Below, in pieces: positions 37,257-44,392 of a stretch of DNA of 44,392 bases. The position numbers were made by a program, and so were the translations under genes. The notes under the pieces are model-generated. The model saw only the letters and a program-made list of their open reading frames with translations. It ran no database searches and was not told where the DNA came from. This stretch comes from an uncultured Rubritalea sp. Its GTDB lineage: Bacteria; Verrucomicrobiota; Verrucomicrobiia; Verrucomicrobiales; Akkermansiaceae. The stretch lies in contig CALJOJ010000005.1 of the NCBI GenBank assembly GCA_937981665.1, forward strand, positions 1 through 44,392, read 5' to 3'. Every line of letters begins with the position of its first letter. Positions within the stretch are counted from its first letter, which is position 1.

Positions 37257-39475
37257 AATTGAAATCAAAATTACTCAAAAAAATCCCATCTATCGTAGAA
37301 CACAGCGGTCCTAAAACTCGCCAGCTTCTGCGTACTCCAGGTAAGTTCGGATTAGGTCAGGTTCCTAGATCTATCACACCAGACTACACCACAACAATGG
37401 TCTGTGGCTTCTGCTCCACGGGTTGCAGCCTAAACATTCACATGAAGGACGGTCAGCCGGTAAACCTTACCCCTGACTCTAATTATCCAGTTAACCTAGG
37501 CATGGCATGCCCTAAAGGCTGGGAAGCACTTGAGCCCCTAAAGGCTAAAGACCGCGCCACCACACCATTACTCAGAAATAAGCAGACTGGTGAACTCGAA
37601 GAAGTGAGCTGGCAGACCGCCATGCATACGTTCACAGACAAATTTAAAGCAGTCCAAGAAGAACATGGTAAAGAGTCGGTCGCCTTCATTAGCACAGGGC
37701 AGATAGTCACAGAGGAAATGGCCTTCCTCGGCTCGCTCACCAAGTTCGGAATGGGGATAAAACACGGCGACGGTAATACCCGCCAATGCATGGCTACTGC
37801 TGTAGTTTCATATAAGCAGAGTTTTGGCTTCGATGCTCCACCCTACTCTTATCAAGATTTTGAGCAGTCAGATGTCATCATTCTTATCGGCTCGAACCTC
37901 TGCATCGCCCACCCTATCATGTGGCAGCGCATCGAGCAAAATAAGCTCAACCCTAAGATCATCGTCATTGATCCTCGCACCACTGAAACCGCTATCGCAG
38001 GAACCCAGCACTACCCGATCATGCCGAAGTCTGACCTAACATTCTTCTACGGCATCGCACACATTCTCATCAAAAATGGCTGGATAGATAATGACTTCAT
38101 CAAATCTAACACAAATGAATATGATGACTTTGCTACTCACGTAGAGAAATTCACGCCCGAACTTGTAGAGAAGGAATCTGGCATTTCTATCGAGCAGTTA
38201 GAAAACCTCGCTCGTACTATTCACGAAGGTAAAAATGTTTCCTTCTGGTGGACCATGGGAGTGAATCAAGGTCATGAAGCCGTGCGAACCGCACAGTCTA
38301 TTATAAACCTAGCCTTGATGACTGGTAACATAGGCAGACCTGGCACAGGAGCGAACTCCATCACAGGTCAATGTAATGCGATGGGATCACGACTCTTCAG
38401 TAACACCACCAATCTATTAGGTGGTCATGCATTTGACGATCCAGCAGCAAGAACTAAAGTGGCAAACGTCTTAGAGATAGATGAAACTTGTATCCCAGAA
38501 GAAACAGGTCTAGCGTACGATCAAATCATCGATGGCATCCACAATGGGACAATCAAAGGCCTCTGGGTGATAGCTACCAATGGCTCTCACTCATGGATTC
38601 ACCAAGACAGATACAACAAAGCGATGAAGAAGCTAGACTTCCTCGTCGTCCAAGACATGTACTCTAGTATCGAGAATGCAGAGCTCGCAGACCTTGTACT
38701 CCCCGCCGCTGGCTGGGCAGAGAAAGATGGTGTATTTATCAACTCTGAACGCCGTATCGGTCTGGTGAAGAAACTAGCAACCGCCCCTGGCCAAGCTCTA
38801 TCAGACTTCAATATTTTCAAGCTAGTCGCTCAGTACTGGGGCTGTGGAGAAATGTTTAAAAAGTGGAGTTCACCTGAAGCTGCTTTTAAAATTCTTTCTG
38901 AACTAAGCTCTGGCCAGCCTTGCGACTTCTCGGGCATCCAGGATTACGACTTGTTAGAATCTAACAGAGGCATCCAGTGGCCGTGCACAAAAGACGATAT
39001 CGCTGGTCTAACAACGAATAACGAAAGACGGCTTTTCGCAGATGGTAAATTCTATCACCAAGACAGCAAAGCTAAATTCATCTTCAGCGACCCCGTCCCA
39101 GTAGCCGAACCTACCAGCAACAGCTTCCCACTCATCCTTCTTACAGGCAGAGGAACCTCCGCGCAATGGCACACTCAGTCCCGTACCGGAAAATCAGAGA
39201 TCCTCAAAAAACTCTACCCAGAGTCAGTCTACATAGAAATCAATCCAAGCGATGCTGCCAAGCTCAACATCGAACCAAATCAAATGGTAAAAATCAGCTC
39301 CAGCCGAGCATCAGTCCAAGCTACAGCTTACCTCTCGAACTCCGTCCAAGAAGGCCAGACATTCATGCCAATGCATTACGCAAAAGTGAATCGCCTCACC
39401 CAAGCATCCTTCGACCCATACTCAAGACAACCAAGCTACAAGTTCTGCGCAGTAAACATCTCAACCACACTCTAG
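37253..39475 (+). CDS. nasA: Assimilatory nitrate reductase catalytic subunit, NasA/NarB type
   Basis: A 740-residue molybdopterin oxidoreductase reducing nitrate to nitrite. The 4Fe-4S cluster is bound by C51, C54, C58 and C86 (CGFCSTGC ... CPKG). The molybdenum ligand is probably C179 in [20 protein letters not shown], the position used by NasA/NarB/NapA enzymes. Other family segments are [29 protein letters not shown] and [20 protein letters not shown]. The C-terminal domain ends without the extra BFD cluster found in many NasA proteins. The N-terminus has no twin-arginine signal, so it is cytoplasmic. The four-base overlap with the DmsBC fusion argues that the fusion is its electron donor. 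A formate dehydrogenase-like activity is unlikely given the nitrite reductase gene in the same operon. Confidence 0.87.
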   Translation: MKLKSKLLKKIPSIVEHSGPKTRQLLRTPGKFGLGQVPRSITPDYTTTMVCGFCSTGCSLNIHMKDGQPVNLTPDSNYPVNLGMACPKGWEALEPLKAKDRATTPLLRNKQTGELEEVSWQTAMHTFTDKFKAVQEEHGKESVAFISTGQIVTEEMAFLGSLTKFGMGIKHGDGNTRQCMATAVVSYKQSFGFDAPPYSYQDFEQSDVIILIGSNLCIAHPIMWQRIEQNKLNPKIIVIDPRTTETAIAGTQHYPIMPKSDLTFFYGIAHILIKNGWIDNDFIKSNTNEYDDFATHVEKFTPELVEKESGISIEQLENLARTIHEGKNVSFWWTMGVNQGHEAVRTAQSIINLALMTGNIGRPGTGANSITGQCNAMGSRLFSNTTNLLGGHAFDDPAARTKVANVLEIDETCIPEETGLAYDQIIDGIHNGTIKGLWVIATNGSHSWIHQDRYNKAMKKLDFLVVQDMYSSIENAELADLVLPAAGWAEKDGVFINSERRIGLVKKLATAPGQALSDFNIFKLVAQYWGCGEMFKKWSSPEAAFKILSELSSGQPCDFSGIQDYDLLESNRGIQWPCTKDDIAGLTTNNERRLFADGKFYHQDSKAKFIFSDPVPVAEPTSNSFPLILLTGRGTSAQWHTQSRTGKSEILKKLYPESVYIEINPSDAAKLNIEPNQMVKISSSRASVQATAYLSNSVQEGQTFMPMHYAKVNRLTQASFDPYSRQPSYKFCAVNISTTL

Positions 39476-39536
39476 AGCGTCCTCATAGAGAACACGTTTC
39501 TCATTGGGGATATTTTCAGCAGCTGGAATTAATCCT

Positions 39537-41231
39537 CTACTTCCAGTTATCTCTCAGCCCTGCTGTCTTATTAAACACTAGCTTACCGTCTACTCCGTGG
39601 TCTACAGAGTCTGTACAGAAATAGCCTACACGCTCGAACTGGCAGATGTAACCTGCTCCCACGTCTGTTAATATTGGCTCCAGTTTAGCGCCTTCGATTA
39701 AGCTCAGTGAGTCCTCATTCAGACAGCTCATAAAGCCACCTTCAGCGGCATCCGGATTCTCTTCTTTGAAAAGTCTATCATAGACGCGGACTTCGGCATC
39801 TACAGCATACTTGGCACTTACCCAATGGATCGCTGCCTTGCACTTGATTCCCTCTGGGGCGTTCTGACCGATCGTATCTGGAATGTACTCGACCTGAACT
39901 TCAGAAACATTACCTTCAGCGTCATTACTATGGCTCACGTATTTAATGATGTATCCACCACGTAGTCTAACAGCACGCTCAGGTCCTAGTCTAAAATACT
40001 TCTTCGGCGGATCTTCCATGAAGTCATCTTGCTCGATGTAGAGCTCTTTTGTTAGAGGCACTTCACGCGTTCCCGCAGCTTTATCTTCTGGGTTATTATT
40101 GCACACCATCATTTCCTCGCGCGCATCATCCCAGTTCGTGATCACTACTTTGAGTGGCTCCATCACAGCCATTCTACGGTCGGCTATCTTGTTCAGATCA
40201 TTTCTGATCTCAGCCTCAAGGATAGAAAAGTCAGTCACTGAGTTCACCTTGGTCACACCACCGCGTGCGATGAATGATTTCACCCCAGCTGCTGTGTAGC
40301 CACGTCTTCTCATCCCGGAGAGAGTAGGCATTCTAGGATCATCCCAGCCGTTCACTACATTTTCTTCCACTAATTGCAGCAGCTTACGCTTACTCATCAC
40401 TGTGTAGGATAAATTTAATCGAGAGAATTCAATCTGTCTAGGAACCGCAGCCACAGGACAGTTAGTCACTACCCACTCGTAGAGCGGTCTGTGATCTTCA
40501 AATTCTAATGAACAAAGTGAGTGCGTCACTTTCTCCTTTGCGTCTTCTAACGGATGAGCAAAGTCATACATTGGGTAGATTTTCCACGTATCACCCGTAT
40601 TATGATGCTCTGCGTGAAGAATACGATAAATCGCAGGGTCACGCATGTTCATGTTAGGTGACGCCATGTCTATCTTAGCGCGGAGTACAGCCTCACCCTC
40701 GCCAATCTCGCCATCGCGCATCTGCTTAAATAGAGCGAGATTTTCCTCCACGGAAGTCTCACGGAATGGGCTATCCACACCAGCCTCATAGACCTTACCT
40801 CTGCCTTCACGCATCTCCTCAGGGCTCTGTCTGTCCACATAGGCCAGTCCCTTTTCTATCAGATTCACTGCGCAGTCATAAAAGTATTCAAAGTAATCAC
40901 TCGCAAAATACAAGTCATCACCCCACTCAAAACCTAACCACTTCACGTCAGCCTGGATGCTCTCCACGTACTTCGTATCTTCCTTCACAGGGTTCGTGTC
41001 ATCAAATCTCAAATGGCATTTTGCACCAGATCCAGCATTCTCTTCAGCCAGTCCGAAGTTTAGACACAGCGCCTTAGCGTGACCGATGTGGAGAAATCCA
41101 TTCGGCTCAGGCGGGAAACGTGTCACCGTAGTCTCATGCTTCCCGGATGCTAGATCTTCAGCAATAATTGTTCTGATAAAATCTTTACTCTCTACGGTAT
41201 CCTTGCCCTTATTATTTGCTTGATTACTCAT
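39537..41231 (-). CDS. glnS: Glutaminyl-tRNA synthetase
   Basis: A 564-residue class I aminoacyl-tRNA synthetase charging tRNA-Gln. The HIGH motif is at 48-51 in PPEPNGFLHIGHAKALCLNF, and the KMSKS-type motif appears as VMSKRKL around residue 278. The GlnRS-specific RFDDTNPVKEDTKYVESI follows the first motif, and the C-terminal beta-barrel anticodon-binding region includes VRLRGGYIIKYV. Length is close to the family norm of about 554. It converges on nasA with a 61-base gap in which I see no strong terminator. It is divergent from yaaA with about 105 bases between starts. Confidence 0.95.
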   Translation of the reverse strand: MSNQANNKGKDTVESKDFIRTIIAEDLASGKHETTVTRFPPEPNGFLHIGHAKALCLNFGLAEENAGSGAKCHLRFDDTNPVKEDTKYVESIQADVKWLGFEWGDDLYFASDYFEYFYDCAVNLIEKGLAYVDRQSPEEMREGRGKVYEAGVDSPFRETSVEENLALFKQMRDGEIGEGEAVLRAKIDMASPNMNMRDPAIYRILHAEHHNTGDTWKIYPMYDFAHPLEDAKEKVTHSLCSLEFEDHRPLYEWVVTNCPVAAVPRQIEFSRLNLSYTVMSKRKLLQLVEENVVNGWDDPRMPTLSGMRRRGYTAAGVKSFIARGGVTKVNSVTDFSILEAEIRNDLNKIADRRMAVMEPLKVVITNWDDAREEMMVCNNNPEDKAAGTREVPLTKELYIEQDDFMEDPPKKYFRLGPERAVRLRGGYIIKYVSHSNDAEGNVSEVQVEYIPDTIGQNAPEGIKCKAAIHWVSAKYAVDAEVRVYDRLFKEENPDAAEGGFMSCLNEDSLSLIEGAKLEPILTDVGAGYICQFERVGYFCTDSVDHGVDGKLVFNKTAGLRDNWK

Positions 41232-41336
41232 CTGGAAAATCTTGGTAAAATTTAGTTACACATTCATGCGGTATATCCACCTAGCATGCAACTCTAATTC
41301 ACTTGCAAAATTCCTAACCTACGCTTCACTACAGCT

Positions 41337-42116
41337 ATGATTATTCTCCTTTCACCCGCCAAGTCGCTAGACTACGAATCACCACTACCTACCAAGAAAA
41401 ACACCCAGCCTCGCTTCATCGAGGACTCAGAAATCCTCGTAAAGCAACTGCGAGCAATGACACCTGCTGACATCGGTAAGCTCATGTCCATCAGCGAAAA
41501 ACTTGCGAACATCAATGCGGAGCGCTTCACTACCTGGGAAACAGACTTCACCACAGACAACAGCCGCCAGGCCATCTTCGCCTTCACTGGTGATGTCTAC
41601 CAAGGTATGGAGCTTAGTGACTGGAGTACTGCAGACTTCAGCCTCGCGCAGAAACAAATCCGTATTCTCTCTGGACTCTATGGACTCCTTCGCCCGCTGG
41701 ACCTCATGCAGCCCTACCGCCTAGAAATGGGGACCAAGTTAGATAATGCACGTGGTAAGAACCTCTATGAGTTCTGGGGAGAGAAAATCACAGACCTCAT
41801 CAATGCAGACCTTAAGAAGAGCGGATCTAGCTTCATCGTAAACCTTGCCTCTAATGAGTACTTCTCATCTGTGAAAAAGAAATCCCTCGCTGGAGACCTC
41901 ATCACCCCAGTCTTCAAAGACGAGAAGAACGGTAAATACAAAATCATCTCGTTCTACGCTAAAAAAGCACGCGGCATGATGGCTGACTACATTGTCCGAA
42001 ATAATATCACCGACGTTGCTGGGCTAAAGAAATTTAAATCAGCGGGCTATAAATTTAGCAACACTGAAAGTACCGATGATCAGCTCATCTTCATGCGTGA
42101 AGAGCTGAAGAAATAA
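41337..42116 (+). CDS. yaaA: YaaA family peroxide-stress protein
   Basis: A 259-residue member of the YaaA/DUF328 family. It has the conserved opening MIILLSPAKSLDYESPLPTK, then FTGDVYQGMELSDWSTADF, LSGLYGLLRPLDLMQPYRLE and NLASNEYFSSVKKKSL. In E. coli, YaaA limits free iron and DNA damage during hydrogen peroxide stress. The biochemical activity is uncertain, though a DNA-binding role has been proposed. It has no signal peptide. It is followed by priA 21 bases later, a plausible DNA-maintenance pair. Confidence 0.93.
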   Translation: MIILLSPAKSLDYESPLPTKKNTQPRFIEDSEILVKQLRAMTPADIGKLMSISEKLANINAERFTTWETDFTTDNSRQAIFAFTGDVYQGMELSDWSTADFSLAQKQIRILSGLYGLLRPLDLMQPYRLEMGTKLDNARGKNLYEFWGEKITDLINADLKKSGSSFIVNLASNEYFSSVKKKSLAGDLITPVFKDEKNGKYKIISFYAKKARGMMADYIVRNNITDVAGLKKFKSAGYKFSNTESTDDQLIFMREELKK

Positions 42117-42137
42117 AGATCATCTATCTAATTCTAG

Positions 42138-44392
42138 ATGAGCGACGACGATCTAACAGCCCCCAAAGTAGCCAGTAAATCAGCCAAAGTCCTTATTGAT
42201 GGACCTTCTGAGCTGATCTTTGACTACGCCATTCCTGACGAGCTCAGTAATGTAGCAATAGGCTGCCGTGTCCGTATTCCTCTTAGAAATAGAAATTCCA
42301 CCGGTACGGTATTAGATATAGTCCCGCAGCCTCAGACGAGTTTCTCACTGCGACCACTGCACTCACTCATCGACCCTGACCCGCTGATCACACCTAGTCT
42401 AATGAAGCTCGGTAAATGGCTAGCTGACTACTACGGTAGCCCGATGGAGCAGGTCATGCGCGCTCTTCTTCCTGAGTCAGTCCGCCAAGATGCGCACTCA
42501 GAGAAGACGCAGAAAATTGTCATTCTAGAAAACTTCCCAGAACCTGATGAACTAGAAAAGCTAGCCAAGCGTGCACCAAAGCAGCACATCATACTCACCC
42601 TGCTAAAGGCAAACTCTGGGCAACTTTCGCTCAAGGATCTCGGTGGTGCATCCATCACCGCTTCTGTGAAATCACTGGAGAAAAAAGAATACGTCAGCCT
42701 CAAGCACCAAGCTGTCCGCCGCGACCCCGATGCTGATCAAGAATTTCTAGAATCCAAGCCGCTCAAGCTAAACGATGAACAAGAAGTCGCTCTCGCTGAC
42801 GTCCTAAGACCAGCAGCAGAAGGCGAAGTTAAGAAACCTATCTTACTCCACGGTGTCACCGGCTCAGGTAAGACAGAAGTTTACCTACAGGCAGTCCAGA
42901 GCCATCTCGATGCCGGCCAGACAGCCCTCATCCTGATCCCAGAGATCTCTCTCACTCCGCAGACCGTACAGCGTTTCAAATCCAGATTCGCCTCACTCCA
43001 GGATCAGGTAGCAGTTCTCCACTCTCACCTCTCACAAGGCGAGAGATTTGACGAATGGCATCGGATAAGAAAAGGCAAAGCACGCATCGTCATCGGTGCT
43101 CGCTCAGCCGTCTTTGCTCCTCTAACAAACCTCGGAATCATCATCGTGGATGAAGAGCACGAGAATACCTATAAACAAGAAACTAGCCCTCGTTATCACG
43201 GTCGAGACATCGCAGTCCTTCGAGCGCATATGGAGAATGCTACCATCGTACTCGGTTCAGCCACACCATCTCTAGAGACCTTCCATAACACCCAGACAGG
43301 TAAATACCAGCTAGTCAGGCTACTCAAGCGTGCAGACCATCAGTCCATGCCCATCATCCGAGTGCTAGACATGAAGCTAGAAGCGCAGAAGCAGAAAGGC
43401 CGTGACCCCATCCTCTCAGATAAGCTCCGCACCTCGATGGAGAACAAGCTTAAGAACAGTGAGCAGATCATCCTCTTTCTCAATCGCCGTGGCTTCGCAC
43501 GCTCACTTCAGTGCCCGCCCTGTGGTCACGTCTGCGAGTGCCAGCACTGCGCTATCCCGCTCACTTACCACAAGGGAGAAGAACGCCTCGTCTGCCACAT
43601 GTGTGGCTACCAGACCATCACACCTAGAAAATGCCCAGAGTGCGGTGATAAGGCTATCCGACTCCAAGGATTCGGCACAGAAAAGGTAGAGAATATCATT
43701 CATAAAGTTTTCCCGCAGGCTCGTATTACAAGGATTGATGCCGACACCATGCGTCGTAAAAACGCCCTGCGTGACACGCTGGCGAAATTTAAAGCACATA
43801 AGATCGACATCATCATCGGAACTCAGATGATAGCCAAAGGACTCCACTTTCCTAACGTTACTCTGGTAGGTATCCTCAATGCTGACCTAGGTCTCCACGT
43901 CCCTGACTTCCGAGCTGGCGAGCGTACCTTCCAGCTCATCACTCAGGTAGCTGGTCGTGCTGGCCGTGGTGAGCTAGAGGGAGAAGTCATCATCCAGACA
44001 TTTACCCCGCATTCACCCTCTATCCAGTTCGCCCGGCATCATGACTTCGATGGTTACGCTGAGCAAGAACTCCAGTTTCGTAATCAATTTTCCTTCCCAC
44101 CATTCTCCCACGTTGCCCTCATTGGAACCCGCTCTACTCATGAACGCCGGGCAGAATTCACCCTCCAGAATATCCACAAGCGACTCCAGAAAAACCTACC
44201 TCCACACATTGAACTAGGTGAACCACTACCGTCACCCCTGACAAGAGCCCACGGCCAGTTCCGCTACCAGCTCATGCTGAAGTCCACCTCAGCGCGCCAG
44301 CTATCCATCTACATCAAGAATATTCTCAAGCAGACACCCCCACCAGAAGACGTCGTCATCATCTTCGACATGGATGCCCTCAGCTTTTTCTA
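42138..44392 (+). CDS. priA: Primosomal protein N' (replication-restart helicase PriA), cut at the window edge
   Basis: The reading frame starts at ATG 42138 (MSDDDLTAPK) and is open for 751 codons to the window end, where the last two bases, TA, are probably the first two of the stop codon. It is therefore essentially complete. The N-terminal 3'BD domain includes KVLIDGPSELIFDYAIPDEL. Walker A GVTGSGKT is at 239-246 and the DEEH box at 338-341. The eight-Cys zinc region begins at about C459 (CPPCGHVCECQHC) and continues to CPECGD. PriA unwinds and reloads DnaB at stalled forks. The end IIFDMDALSFF matches the usual PriA C-terminus. Confidence 0.93.
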   Translation, partial: MSDDDLTAPKVASKSAKVLIDGPSELIFDYAIPDELSNVAIGCRVRIPLRNRNSTGTVLDIVPQPQTSFSLRPLHSLIDPDPLITPSLMKLGKWLADYYGSPMEQVMRALLPESVRQDAHSEKTQKIVILENFPEPDELEKLAKRAPKQHIILTLLKANSGQLSLKDLGGASITASVKSLEKKEYVSLKHQAVRRDPDADQEFLESKPLKLNDEQEVALADVLRPAAEGEVKKPILLHGVTGSGKTEVYLQAVQSHLDAGQTALILIPEISLTPQTVQRFKSRFASLQDQVAVLHSHLSQGERFDEWHRIRKGKARIVIGARSAVFAPLTNLGIIIVDEEHENTYKQETSPRYHGRDIAVLRAHMENATIVLGSATPSLETFHNTQTGKYQLVRLLKRADHQSMPIIRVLDMKLEAQKQKGRDPILSDKLRTSMENKLKNSEQIILFLNRRGFARSLQCPPCGHVCECQHCAIPLTYHKGEERLVCHMCGYQTITPRKCPECGDKAIRLQGFGTEKVENIIHKVFPQARITRIDADTMRRKNALRDTLAKFKAHKIDIIIGTQMIAKGLHFPNVTLVGILNADLGLHVPDFRAGERTFQLITQVAGRAGRGELEGEVIIQTFTPHSPSIQFARHHDFDGYAEQELQFRNQFSFPPFSHVALIGTRSTHERRAEFTLQNIHKRLQKNLPPHIELGEPLPSPLTRAHGQFRYQLMLKSTSARQLSIYIKNILKQTPPPEDVVIIFDMDALSFF

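Noticed and set aside
37253-39475. NasA-like protein as a periplasmic NapA or a formate dehydrogenase
   Set aside because: There is no twin-arginine signal or napB/napD neighbour, and the operon contains a nitrite reductase. The assimilatory nitrate reductase reading fits better.

Overview
The window looks like chromosomal DNA of a marine or host-associated member of the Verrucomicrobiota (inference). The support is a Bat/VWA gene set with a GATase-like VWA protein, a monomeric isocitrate dehydrogenase, a medium G+C content, and start codons that almost never have a Shine-Dalgarno sequence. I could not run a database search, so the taxonomic call is moderate. The first ~1.06 kb does not match the rest. 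It holds an AT-rich EF-hand gene with a strong ribosome binding site and a classic terminator, then a ~640-base block of extreme G+C coding for Gly/Ser/Ala-rich low-complexity protein that resembles eukaryotic (perhaps algal) exon sequence. Host-like sequence resumes at about 1064, inside the 3' end of a broken gene. A chimeric assembly is the simplest explanation.

Layout. 1064-3579: tail of a probable batC-like gene and a BatD-BatE-like fusion. 3595-6036 (minus): Ser/Thr protein kinase. 6144-14991 (plus): rluD, a BamD-like lipoprotein, an LptE-like lipoprotein, rsmI, a TIM-barrel sugar isomerase/epimerase and two BatA/VWA membrane proteins. 14992-15479: a decayed transposase. 15552-17807: a TPR lipoprotein. 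18030-20225: monomeric NADP-isocitrate dehydrogenase, closed by a clear terminator. 20356-23742 (minus): E1alpha-E1beta-E2 of a 2-oxo acid dehydrogenase complex. 23839-24753: a sugar nucleotidyltransferase. 24760-39475: a nitrogen-assimilation island. 39537-41231 (minus): glnS. 41337-44392: yaaA and priA; priA runs into the window edge with only the last base of its stop codon missing.

The nitrogen island is the most interesting part. It holds NirBD, a diflavin reductase paired with a NirA-type nitrite reductase, an outer-membrane porin, a LysR regulator, and a divergent operon of a second NirA-type reductase, a DmsB-DmsC fusion (four 4Fe-4S clusters plus a membrane anchor) and a cytoplasmic NasA-type nitrate reductase. 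The layout suggests that assimilatory nitrate reduction is fed from the quinol pool through a DMSO-reductase-like membrane module, with nitrite then reduced by up to three siroheme enzymes.

Upstream of all five transcription units in this island I find the same element, TGG-N9-TGCT, matching the -24/-12 pattern of sigma-54 promoters (GG-N10-GC). A further 15-base dyad, ATGAAT-N4-CTCAT, lies 67-68 bases before both nirA start codons, and one copy sits almost exactly midway between the divergent lysR and nirA2 promoters. Together these suggest a compact, co-regulated nitrogen regulon in which porin, regulator, nitrate reductase and nitrite reductases respond to one signal.
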